NCBI GenBank assembly: GCA_009469675.1
Contig: SSSZ01000047.1
Span: 1-64,000 of the forward strand
Reading direction: 5' to 3'
Length of the DNA stretch: 64,000 bases
DNA from: Azonexaceae bacterium
GTDB taxonomy: Bacteria; Pseudomonadota; Gammaproteobacteria; Burkholderiales; Rhodocyclaceae
The translations under genes and the position numbers were made by a program. The stretch's first letter is position 1, and every line of letters starts with the position of its first letter. The notes beneath the pieces were generated by a model. The model saw only the letters and a program-made list of their open reading frames with translations, ran no database searches and was not told the DNA's origin. Positions 56,215 through 64,000 of this stretch are shown here, piece after piece.

Positions 56215-57117
56215 ATGGCCGACCGGCGCTTGCAGGTCTTCCATGCGGTGGCCAAGCATCTGAGTTTTACCCGGGCGGCGGAAGCGCTCTTCATGACCCA
56301 GCCGGCGGTAACGTTCCAGATCAAGCAGTTGGAGGAGCAACTCGATTCCCGGCTGTTCGACCGGCGGCACGGGGGCATCGCCCTGACCGCCGCGGGCGAG
56401 CTGGTGCTCGACTACGCGGCGAAGATCCTCGCTCTTTCCGACGAGATGGAGGCCCGGCTCGCCGAATTGAGTGGCGAAATGCGGGGAACCCTCCTCGTCG
56501 GCGCCAGCACGGCCATTGCCGAGTTCCTCCTGCCGCCCGTCCTGGGGGAGTTCAATGCCCGCCATCCCGAGGTCCGGACCCGCCTGATCGTCGCCAACTC
56601 GGCCGCTATCGAAAACCGCGTCGCCGAAGGCAGCCTTGACGTCGGCCTCGTCGAGACGGCGGCCGGCACGGCCGGGGTGGAGTCCGAGGCCTGCTGCGAC
56701 GACGAGCTGCAGGTCGCCTGCGCCCCCGACCACCCCCTGGCCAAGGAAAGGGAAGTGACGCCCAAGGCGCTCCAGGAATACGACTACATTTCCCGGGAAC
56801 CGGGTTCGGGAACGCGGGCGGCCACCGACGCCTACTTCGCCGCCGCCGGCATCGCCCCCGAATCCCTCAAGACCGTCATGGAACTGGGCAGCCTGCAGGC
56901 CCTCAAGGGGGTCGTCGGCGGCGGCCTCGGCTTCGCCATCGTCTCCCGCCACGCCTGCGACAAGGAGCAGCAATTGCACACCCTGCGGACCATTCCGCTC
57001 AAGCCGCGGCTGCGGCGCAGCCTCTACCTGATCTACCCGCAGGGCCGGTTCCGCTCGCGCATGGCGGCGACCTTCATCGACTTCGTACGGCATCGCCTGC
57101 GGGAGACGGGGCAATGA
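56215..57117 (+). CDS. LysR-family transcriptional regulator
   Basis: This 300-residue LysR protein has the winged helix at its start (LQVFHAVAKHLSFTRAAEALFMTQPAVTFQIKQLEEQL) and a co-inducer domain opening with GTLLVGASTAIAEFLLPPVL. It resembles the CysL/CbbR-like branch. The stop overlaps the alr start (ATGA), so it is co-transcribed with alanine racemase, but its own targets are unknown. An inverted repeat upstream (56089-56104) is a possible autoregulatory site. RBS: AGGAGTAAGGG just before the ATG. Confidence 0.92.
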   Translation: MADRRLQVFHAVAKHLSFTRAAEALFMTQPAVTFQIKQLEEQLDSRLFDRRHGGIALTAAGELVLDYAAKILALSDEMEARLAELSGEMRGTLLVGASTAIAEFLLPPVLGEFNARHPEVRTRLIVANSAAIENRVAEGSLDVGLVETAAGTAGVESEACCDDELQVACAPDHPLAKEREVTPKALQEYDYISREPGSGTRAATDAYFAAAGIAPESLKTVMELGSLQALKGVVGGGLGFAIVSRHACDKEQQLHTLRTIPLKPRLRRSLYLIYPQGRFRSRMAATFIDFVRHRLRETGQ

Positions 57118-58205
57118 AAACGGCCCGCCCGATTCGCGCCGGCATCGATTTGTCCGCCCTGCAGAGCAACTACCGCCTGGCCCGGGCGCGGGCGTCGGGG
57201 GCGCGGGCCTGGGCCGTGCTCAAGGCCGACGCCTACGGCCACGGCTTGTGGCGGGCGCTGCGGGCGCTGGGCGACGAAGCCGACGGCGTCGCCGTCCTCG
57301 AAGCGGAAACCGGCGCCGCCCTGCGGGAAAGCGGCTTTGCCGGACCCATCCTTCTGCTCGAAGGCGTTTTCGCCGAGCGCGACGCCCGCCTGGCCGGCGC
57401 ATTGGGGCTGACCACCGTGATTCATTGCCGGCCCCAGTTCGAAATGCTTCTGGCGGCCTGCCCCGGCGAGAAGCTTCCGCCGCTCTACGTCAAGCTCAAC
57501 AGCGGCATGAACCGGCTGGGCTTCGCCGCCGCCGACCTGCCCTGGCTCCTGCCCCGGCTGGCCGCCCGGCCGGCCGGCCAGGTCACCCTGATGAGCCATT
57601 TCGCCGACGCCGACGGCGAACGCGGCGTCGCCTGGCAGCTGGAACGGTTTGCGGCCCTGGCCGGCGACTGGCGGGGGCCGGTCAGCCTGGCCAATTCGGC
57701 GGCCATCCTGCGTCATCCGGCCACTCACCGCGACTGGGTGAGGCCCGGGATCATGCTCTACGGGGCCAGCCCCTTTGCCGACCAGAGCGCCGCCGACCTC
57801 GGCCTCAAGCCGGTAATGACCTTGACCAGCCGCATCATCGCCGTCCAGGACATCGCTGCCGGCGAGCGGGTGGGTTATGGCGGCACCTTCACGGCTGACC
57901 GGCCGACCCGGGTCGGCATCGTCGCCTGCGGCTACGCCGACGGCTACCCCCGCCACGCCGGCAGCGGCACGCCGATCGCCGTACACGGCCGGCGCACCCG
58001 CACCCTGGGCCGGGTGTCGATGGACATGGTGGCCTGCGACCTGACCGATCTGCCGGCTGCCGGTCTGGGTTCGCCGGTCACCCTGTGGGGTGAAGGCGCA
58101 GGCGGCACGGTGCCGGCCGACGAGGTCGCCGCCGCCGCCGGAACCATCGCCTACGAGTTGTTCTGCGCCCTGGCGCCGCGGGTGCCGGTCGAGGTTACGG
58201 GGTGA
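57114..58205 (+). CDS. alr: Alanine racemase
   Basis: Alanine racemase makes D-alanine for peptidoglycan. The 363-residue PLP enzyme has the cofactor lysine in AVLKADAYGHGLWRAL (about residue 38) and the catalytic tyrosine region VGYGGTFTAD. Other motifs are YVKLNSGMNRLGF and GRVSMDMVACDLT. It overlaps lysR by ATGA. Whether it is the biosynthetic or catabolic isozyme cannot be decided, though linkage to a LysR gene would fit regulated use. Confidence 0.97.
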   Translation: MKTARPIRAGIDLSALQSNYRLARARASGARAWAVLKADAYGHGLWRALRALGDEADGVAVLEAETGAALRESGFAGPILLLEGVFAERDARLAGALGLTTVIHCRPQFEMLLAACPGEKLPPLYVKLNSGMNRLGFAAADLPWLLPRLAARPAGQVTLMSHFADADGERGVAWQLERFAALAGDWRGPVSLANSAAILRHPATHRDWVRPGIMLYGASPFADQSAADLGLKPVMTLTSRIIAVQDIAAGERVGYGGTFTADRPTRVGIVACGYADGYPRHAGSGTPIAVHGRRTRTLGRVSMDMVACDLTDLPAAGLGSPVTLWGEGAGGTVPADEVAAAAGTIAYELFCALAPRVPVEVTG

Positions 58206-58353
58206 GGGTATTGCCCCGGATGGTCCGGGCCGAAACCTCGGGTTCCGGTGCGCTGCCGAATAAAGCGCCAGCGGCGCCGGCGGGGTTTGCCGTTTTCCCC
58301 CGGCAGGCCGCCTCCGGCGGGTCTTCCAATCAATAAGTCCGAGTCTGCACCTC

Positions 58354-59715
58354 ATGGCCAAAGCGAAATCGATCTACAGCTGCACCGAATGCGGCGCCAC
58401 CAGCCCCAAGTGGCAGGGGCAGTGCCCCGGTTGCGGCGAATGGAACACCCTGGTCGAGGCGGTGGCGGAAAAATCGCCGGCGGCGGGCCGCTTCCAGTCC
58501 CTGGCGCCGACGGCCCGCCTGCAGGTTCTGGCCGAGATCGAAGCGCGGGAGGTCGAACGCATCGCCACCGGCATCGGCGAATTCGACCGCACCCTGGGGG
58601 GCGGCCTGGTGGCCGGCGGCGTGGTCCTGATCGGCGGCGACCCGGGGATCGGCAAAAGCACCTTGCTGCTCCAGGCCCTGTCGGCGCTGTCGGCGGACCA
58701 CAAGGTGCTCTATGTGAGCGGCGAGGAATCGGGGGAGCAGGTTGCCCTGCGGGCCCGCCGCCTCAACCTGGGGACGGCCGGCCTGAAACTGCTGGCGGAA
58801 ATCAACCTGGAAAAGATCGTCGCCGTCCTCCAGGACGAAAGGCCCCAGGTCGCGGTCATCGATTCGATTCAGACCCTGTGGTCGGAGGCCCTGTCCAGCG
58901 CCCCGGGGTCGGTGGCCCAGGTGCGGGAATGTGCGGCGCAGCTCACCCGCCTGGCCAAGCAATTGGGAATCAACGTCATCCTGGTCGGCCACGTGACCAA
59001 GGAGGGCGCCCTGGCCGGCCCCCGGGTGCTCGAGCATATCGTCGATACGGTGCTCTATTTCGAAGGCGACACCCATTCGAGCTTTCGTCTCATCCGGGCG
59101 TTCAAGAATCGCTTTGGCGCGGTCAACGAATTGGGCGTCTTCGCCATGACCGACCGCGGCCTCAAGGGGGTCAACAATCCCTCGGCGCTTTTTCTTTCCC
59201 AGCATGGTCAGGAAGTGGCCGGCTCCTGCGTCATGGTCACCCAGGAGGGCACCCGCCCGCTCCTGGTCGAAATCCAGGCCCTGGTCGATTCGGCCCACGG
59301 CAATCCCCGGCGCCTCACGGTGGGCCTGGAGCCGCAGCGCCTGGCCATGTTGCTGGCAGTATTGCACCGCCACGCGGGCGTCGTCTGCTTTGACCAGGAC
59401 GTCTTCGTCAACGCCGTCGGCGGCGTGCGCATCAGCGAGCCGGCCGCCGACCTGGCGGTGCTCATGGCTATTGTTTCGTCATTGAAAAACAAGCCATTGC
59501 CGAATAAACTGGTGGTCTTTGGCGAAGTCGGCCTGGCCGGCGAGATCAGGCCCGCCCCCCGCGGCCAGGAAAGGCTCAAGGAGGCGGCCAAGCTGGGTTT
59601 CACCCGGGCCTTGATTCCCGAGGCCAACCGGCCGCGCCAGGCCATCGCTGGCCTTGAGGTGATCGCCGTGGGGCGGGTCGAAGCGGCGGTGGCGAGGATC
59701 AGGGAACTGGCCTAG
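58354..59715 (+). CDS. radA: DNA repair protein RadA
   Basis: RadA (Sms) is a DnaB-like ATPase that helps branch migration during recombinational repair. The 453-residue protein starts with a four-cysteine zinc finger (YSCTECGATSPKWQGQCPGCGEW). The RecA-like core has Walker A LIGGDPGIGKSTLLLQAL, the KNRFG motif in FKNRFGAVNELGVF, and the C-terminal Lon-like domain near VFVNAVGGVRISEPAADLAV. It follows a 148 bp spacer after alr that is GC-rich but shows no clear terminator with a T-run. Confidence 0.97.
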   Translation: MAKAKSIYSCTECGATSPKWQGQCPGCGEWNTLVEAVAEKSPAAGRFQSLAPTARLQVLAEIEAREVERIATGIGEFDRTLGGGLVAGGVVLIGGDPGIGKSTLLLQALSALSADHKVLYVSGEESGEQVALRARRLNLGTAGLKLLAEINLEKIVAVLQDERPQVAVIDSIQTLWSEALSSAPGSVAQVRECAAQLTRLAKQLGINVILVGHVTKEGALAGPRVLEHIVDTVLYFEGDTHSSFRLIRAFKNRFGAVNELGVFAMTDRGLKGVNNPSALFLSQHGQEVAGSCVMVTQEGTRPLLVEIQALVDSAHGNPRRLTVGLEPQRLAMLLAVLHRHAGVVCFDQDVFVNAVGGVRISEPAADLAVLMAIVSSLKNKPLPNKLVVFGEVGLAGEIRPAPRGQERLKEAAKLGFTRALIPEANRPRQAIAGLEVIAVGRVEAAVARIRELA

Positions 59716-59778
59716 GGGCGGCGGGGGCCGGCCGGCGGAGTTTCATCCCGGCGGGTAGGCCACGACAACGAAGCGGAT

Positions 59779-61863
59779 ATGTTCAATTTATCGCGGTACT
59801 TCTCGACCCTCAGCTTCATCCTCATCGTGCTCGCAGCGGGCGCCCTGGGGCCGCTTTACCGCTATTTGTCGGTGCAGCAGATGAGCGCCTTCGCCGCCGA
59901 CCGCAACGTCGCCATGGCCCAGGTTTTCCGCAATTCGCTGTGGCCCGGTTTTGCCGAGCAGGTGCGTTATTCCTACGGCCGGACCGGGGCGCCCCCGCCG
60001 GCGGGCGTTGCCGCGGGCGAACTGCGCCAGCGCCTGGCGGACCTGATGCGGGACACGGCCGTGGTCCGCCTGCGCGTCTACAACCGCCTCGGCGTCGTCG
60101 TCTTTTCGACCAATCTTGGCGAAATCGGGCGGGAAACCGAGAACCCGGCGCTGTTCCGCCAGGCCCTGGCCGGTCAGACCGGCAGCGATCTGGCCCAAGG
60201 CATCGCCGTCGAAGGCCTGGAGGGGCACCACGCCAAGGCCGATCTGTTGTCCACCTTCGTGCCCGTCGTCGGCCGGGCCAGGGAGGTCGAAGGGGTGGTC
60301 GAAGTGGGCCAGGACGTCAGCCCGTTCATGGCCGAGGTGACGCGCACCCTGTGGTGGGTGACGGCCGGCGTGGTCGGCGTCTTTGCCCTCCTGTACCTGC
60401 TGCAGTTCCTGGTGGTGCGCCGGGCCCACCAGATCCTGCGCATCCAGGAGGCAAAGATCCAGGCCTCCCGGTCCACCCTCGAACTCCAGGTCGAACAGCG
60501 CACGGCAGAATTGAAGCGGGCCAACCGCCAGCTCGAAGGCGAGGTCGCCGAGCGGCGCCAGGCCGAAAGCAAGCTCAATTACCTGGCCTACCACGACCCC
60601 CTCACCGGCCTGCCCAACCGGCGCCGCTACATCGAGCGGCTGGCCGAAAGCATCGGCGAGGCCCAACGGCGCAACCAGCGGCTGGCCGTATTGTTCATCG
60701 ACCTCGACCAGTTCAAGCAGGTGAACGATTCCCTCGGCCACACCATCGGCGACGAACTGCTCGTTGCCGTAGCCACCCGGCTTTCCCGGCAGGTCGGATT
60801 GACCGACCGGCTGGCCCGTCTTGGCGGCGACGAGTTCATCTGCCTCATGGAAGGCGTCGGGGCTGAAGACGAGGCGGCGGAGCTGGCGCGGGAGATCATC
60901 GCCGCCTTCGATCAGCCCTACCTGGTGGCCGGCCACGAGCTTTACCTGTCCACCTCGGTAGGCATCAGCCTCTACCCGGTGGATGGCGACGACGTCGGAA
61001 CCCTGATGCGCAACGCCGATTCGGCCATGTACCGGGCCAAGGCGGCGGGGCGCGGCCACTACCATTTCTACACCCCGGACATGACCGACGCGGTGATGGA
61101 ACGGGTCCGGGTGGAAAACCTGCTGCGCCGCGCCATCGAAAACCACGAGCTGGAGGTCTATCTGCAGCAGCAGGTCGATGCGGTGAGCGGCCGGCTGACC
61201 GGGGCCGAAGCCCTGATCCGCTGGCACAGCCCCGAACTCGGCGAGGTACCGCCGACCCGTTTCATCGGCCTGGCCGAGGAAACCGGGCTGATCGTCAGCC
61301 TCGGTAACTGGGTGCTGCGGGAAACCTGCCGCCAGGTCATGGCCTGGCGGGCCGACGGCTTCGACCTGCCCCAGGTTTCGGTCAATCTTTCTGTCAAACA
61401 ACTCGAGCGGCCCGAATTCATCCACATCCTGACCGACATCCTGGCTGAAACCGGCCTCGAACCCGAGCGCTTGAAGCTTGAGTTGACTGAATCGGTGGTC
61501 ATGCAGGTGGACAATGCCTTCGTTCTCCTCGACCGCCTGCGCGCCCTGGGCATCACCCTCGCCATCGACGATTTCGGCACCGGCTACTCGTCCCTCAACT
61601 ACCTCAAGCTCCTGCCCATCCAGCAGCTCAAGATCGATCGCTCCTTCGTCGTCGGCATCGGCAGCAACCGGGGCGACGAAGCCATCATCACCACGGTCAT
61701 GGCCCTGGCCAAGAGTCTGGGCCTCGAAGTCGTCGCCGAAGGCGTGGAAACCGAGGAGCAGGCAGGCTTTCTGACCATTCTCGGTTGCCAGCAGCTGCAA
61801 GGTTTCCTCCACGGCGAGCCGGTGGCCGCCGGGAAATTCGAGGCCCGCTGGGGCAAGCGCTGA
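59779..61863 (+). CDS. GGDEF-EAL c-di-GMP protein with periplasmic sensor
   Basis: This 694-residue membrane protein has a helix at about 10-30, a periplasmic domain (about 35-185), a second helix (about 190-212) and a coiled coil. Then come a GGDEF domain with an intact RLGGDEFICLMEG and an EAL domain with intact GAEALIRWHSPELG and DDFGTGYSSLNYLKLLP. Both cyclase and phosphodiesterase activities could be retained; the dominant one is unknown. The EAL also has VAEGVETEEQAGFL. The stop shares its last base with the next gene's ATG (TGATG), so the permease is probably translated along with it. Confidence 0.93.
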   Translation: MFNLSRYFSTLSFILIVLAAGALGPLYRYLSVQQMSAFAADRNVAMAQVFRNSLWPGFAEQVRYSYGRTGAPPPAGVAAGELRQRLADLMRDTAVVRLRVYNRLGVVVFSTNLGEIGRETENPALFRQALAGQTGSDLAQGIAVEGLEGHHAKADLLSTFVPVVGRAREVEGVVEVGQDVSPFMAEVTRTLWWVTAGVVGVFALLYLLQFLVVRRAHQILRIQEAKIQASRSTLELQVEQRTAELKRANRQLEGEVAERRQAESKLNYLAYHDPLTGLPNRRRYIERLAESIGEAQRRNQRLAVLFIDLDQFKQVNDSLGHTIGDELLVAVATRLSRQVGLTDRLARLGGDEFICLMEGVGAEDEAAELAREIIAAFDQPYLVAGHELYLSTSVGISLYPVDGDDVGTLMRNADSAMYRAKAAGRGHYHFYTPDMTDAVMERVRVENLLRRAIENHELEVYLQQQVDAVSGRLTGAEALIRWHSPELGEVPPTRFIGLAEETGLIVSLGNWVLRETCRQVMAWRADGFDLPQVSVNLSVKQLERPEFIHILTDILAETGLEPERLKLELTESVVMQVDNAFVLLDRLRALGITLAIDDFGTGYSSLNYLKLLPIQQLKIDRSFVVGIGSNRGDEAIITTVMALAKSLGLEVVAEGVETEEQAGFLTILGCQQLQGFLHGEPVAAGKFEARWGKR

Positions 61864-64000
61864 TGGCCGCGCTGGCTTGGCGCCTGCTCGGCCGTGAAAT
61901 CCGCTCGGGCGAATTGCGGCTTCTGCTCGTCGCCCTGGTGGTGGCTGTCGCCGCCGTCACCGCCGTCGGTTTTTTCACCGACAGGGTGCGTCAGGCCCTG
62001 GAGCGCGAGGCGCACCAACTGCTGGGTGCCGACCTGCTGCTCGTCGCCGATCACCCCTGGCCGGCCGACATCCGCCGCGAGGCCGCCGGCCGCGGCCTCG
62101 CCCTGGCCGAAACCTGGACCTTTCCCAGCATGGTGCTCCGGGACGGCCGGGCGCAGCTGGCCGACATCAAGGCCGTCAGCCCGGCCTACCCGCTGCGCGG
62201 CCGGCTGCGGCTGGCCGGGGGGGAGGATGGCCCGGCCGGCGGGCCGGCGCCGGGGACGGTATGGCTCGACGAACGCCTGGCCACGGCCCTGGCCGCCCGC
62301 CCGGGGGACAGCCTCAACCTCGGCCAGGGAAAATTCGCGGTGGCGGGCGTCCTCACCCTCGAACCCGACCGCGGGGTCAATTTCTTCAGCCTCGCCCCGC
62401 GGCTCATGATGAATCTGGCCGATCTGCCGGCCACCGGCCTCGTCCAGGCTGGCTCCCGGGTCGGTTACCGCCTTCTGGTGGCGGGGGAGGACGCGGCGGT
62501 AGCCGCCTTCCAGGCCTGGGCCGGGGCACGGCTGGAGCGGGGCGAGCGCCTTGAAGACAGCCGCAACGCCAGGCCCGAAATCCGCACCGCCCTCGATCGG
62601 GCGCAGCGCTTTCTCGGCCTGGCGACCCTGCTCACCGTGGTCCTCGCCGCCGTGGCCGTCGCCCTGGCGGCGCGCCGCTACCTGCAGCGCCATCTCGACG
62701 CCTGTGCCGTGATGCGCTGCCTGGGCGCCACCCAGGGCAAGCTTCTCGCGCTCCATGGCACCCTGTTCGTCCTGCTCGCCGTGCTGGCGGCGGGCCTCGG
62801 CTGCCTGCTCGGCTACGCCACCCATTGCGCTCTCCACCTCTGGCTGGCCGGACTCCTCGCCGCCCCCCTGCCGCCGCCGTCGCTGCAGCCCGCCGGCCAG
62901 GGGTTCGCGGTGGCCGCCGTGCTTCTCCTGGGATTCGCGCTGCCGCCCCTTTTTCGCCTGCGGCAGGTGCCGACCCTGCGCGTCCTGCGCCGCGAACTCG
63001 GGCCGCCTCCGGCCGGGCTGGCCGGGGGCTACGGTCTCGGCCTGGCGTTGCTGGCCGGCCTCATGGTCTGGGTGGCGGGGGAAATCCGCCTCGGCGCCAT
63101 CGCCGCCGGCGGCTTCGCCGGGGCGCTTCTGGCCTTCGCCTTCCTGGCCCGGCTGGCCGTTCGCCTGCTCGGCACCGTGCGGGGGGCCGGCCGCTTCGGC
63201 TGGCGCCAGGGCCTGGCCAACCTGGAGCGCCACGCCTGGGCCAGTACCCTGCAGATCGTCGCCCTGGCGCTGGGCATCATGGCCATGCTTCTCCTCACCG
63301 TGACCCGGGGCGAATTGCTCACTGCCTGGCAGAGGGCGACGCCCCCCGATGCCCCCAACCGCTTCGTCATCAACATCCAGCCGGAACAGGTCGGCGAGGT
63401 CCGGCAGATCCTACGGGGCGCCGCCATCGAGGCCGAACTGGCGCCCATGGTGCGGGGCCGCCTGGTGCGTATCGCCGGCCGGGAAGTCGGGCCGGCGGAT
63501 TATCCCGAAGACGACCGGGCGCAGCGCCTGATCGAGCGCGAATTCAACCTCTCCTGGCGGGCCGAACTGCCTCCCGGCAACCGGCTGGCCGGCGGACGCT
63601 GGTTCACGCCGCGAGAAGGGGGCAAGGGCCTGGCGTCGGTCGAGGACGGGCTGGCCAAGACCCTCGGCATCCGCATCGGCGACCGCCTGGAATTCGCCAT
63701 CGCCGGCCAGACGGTGGCCATGGACGTGGTGGGCCTGCGTAAGCTCGACTGGGATTCGATGCGGGTCAATTTCTTCGTCCTTACCCCGCCGGGCGTCCTC
63801 GAAACCCAGCCCGCCAGCTACATCACCAGCTTCCACCTGGCCGCCGACCGGGCCGATCTGACCGCCGGCCTGGTCGAACGCTTCCCCAACCTGACGGTGG
63901 TGGACGTGGTGGCCATCGTCAAACAGCTCCAGGCGGTGATGGGGCAATTGGCCGGGGCGGTCCAGTTCATCTTTCTGTTTACCCTCGCCGCCGGCGCCGT
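61863..64000 (+). CDS. FtsX-family ABC permease, YbbP-like, 3' end missing
   Basis: The frame is open to the window end; 712 residues are visible, starting MAALAWRLLGREIRSGE. It is an ABC transporter permease of the FtsX/MacB-like superfamily, YbbP type. A first helix (LLLVALVVAVAAVTAVGFFT) precedes a large periplasmic domain containing LGADLLLVADHPW. Membrane blocks follow (LGLATLLTVVLAAVAVALAA near 255, several more to about 480), and a second periplasmic region with TPREGGKGLASVEDGLAKTLGI. YbbP proteins usually pair with the ATPase YbbA and a thioesterase, which are not seen here. It starts on the last base of the GGDEF-EAL stop codon. Confidence 0.88.
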   Translation, partial: MAALAWRLLGREIRSGELRLLLVALVVAVAAVTAVGFFTDRVRQALEREAHQLLGADLLLVADHPWPADIRREAAGRGLALAETWTFPSMVLRDGRAQLADIKAVSPAYPLRGRLRLAGGEDGPAGGPAPGTVWLDERLATALAARPGDSLNLGQGKFAVAGVLTLEPDRGVNFFSLAPRLMMNLADLPATGLVQAGSRVGYRLLVAGEDAAVAAFQAWAGARLERGERLEDSRNARPEIRTALDRAQRFLGLATLLTVVLAAVAVALAARRYLQRHLDACAVMRCLGATQGKLLALHGTLFVLLAVLAAGLGCLLGYATHCALHLWLAGLLAAPLPPPSLQPAGQGFAVAAVLLLGFALPPLFRLRQVPTLRVLRRELGPPPAGLAGGYGLGLALLAGLMVWVAGEIRLGAIAAGGFAGALLAFAFLARLAVRLLGTVRGAGRFGWRQGLANLERHAWASTLQIVALALGIMAMLLLTVTRGELLTAWQRATPPDAPNRFVINIQPEQVGEVRQILRGAAIEAELAPMVRGRLVRIAGREVGPADYPEDDRAQRLIEREFNLSWRAELPPGNRLAGGRWFTPREGGKGLASVEDGLAKTLGIRIGDRLEFAIAGQTVAMDVVGLRKLDWDSMRVNFFVLTPPGVLETQPASYITSFHLAADRADLTAGLVERFPNLTVVDVVAIVKQLQAVMGQLAGAVQFIFLFTLAAGA

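Noticed and set aside
58206..58353. GC-rich inverted segments between alr and radA
   Set aside because: Several short pairings are possible, but none has a T-run or a unique fold, so no terminator or regulatory element is called.

Overview
This 64 kb, GC-rich window looks like ordinary chromosome from a betaproteobacterium, most likely of the Rhodocyclales (Azospira/Dechloromonas-like). That placement is inferred from gene order and protein character, not from a search. Supporting signs are the pyrG-kdsA-eno-ftsB order, an IscR-type isc operon preceded by cysE, suhB/trmJ beside the isc region, a high density of sensor kinases, and lipopolysaccharide (Kdo) synthesis. I see no rRNA, tRNA, prophage, transposase or CRISPR array. 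Genes are tightly packed and many neighbours overlap by ATGA.

Layout. 1-5070: pyrG (5' cut), kdsA, eno, ftsB, then the peroxiredoxin bcp and slyD. 5111-12297 (minus strand): an orphan periplasmic binding protein, a periplasmic phosphoesterase, mutS, a membrane acyltransferase and suhB. 12382-22197: trmJ, an HDOD protein on the opposite strand, cysE, then the complete isc operon (iscR, a second cysteine desulfurase, iscS, iscU, iscA, hscB, hscA, fdx, iscX) and a DUF2237 gene. 22228-25412 (minus): serB, DUF1015 and a DAHP synthase. 25465-37616: two hybrid histidine kinases, each beside a periplasmic binding protein gene, flanking mfd and a patatin-like gene. 37784-40815 (minus): an AMMECR1-Memo-radical SAM (AmmeMemoRadiSam) operon with an extra hydrolase-like gene. 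40971-42689: ispD, ispF, thpR. 42710-45375: an EnvZ/OmpR-type pair divergent from a small Spy/CpxP-like periplasmic protein. 45592-49797: another orphan binding protein, tsaB-rimI-uracil-DNA glycosylase, and an LplT-like transporter. 49862-56063 (minus): an HD-GYP response regulator followed by a giant CBS-PAS-GAF-kinase-REC-HPt sensor that one in-frame TAA splits into two reading frames. 56215-64000: a LysR regulator, alr, radA, a GGDEF-EAL protein and a YbbP-type FtsX permease cut by the window end.

How it works together. The isc block pairs cysteine precursor synthesis (CysE) with sulfur mobilisation and Fe-S assembly, and has a good IscR operator match ahead of iscR. The signalling genes combine phosphorelay (hybrid kinases, HPt domains) with c-di-GMP turnover (HD-GYP, GGDEF-EAL). 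Four periplasmic solute-binding proteins lack transporter genes, and two of them sit against hybrid kinases, which suggests ligand sensing.

The most unusual non-coding signal is a dispersed intergenic repeat of about 104 bp (four copies). Its ends are inverted repeats whose paired arms change together between copies, and in three copies it begins exactly at the last base of a TGA stop codon.
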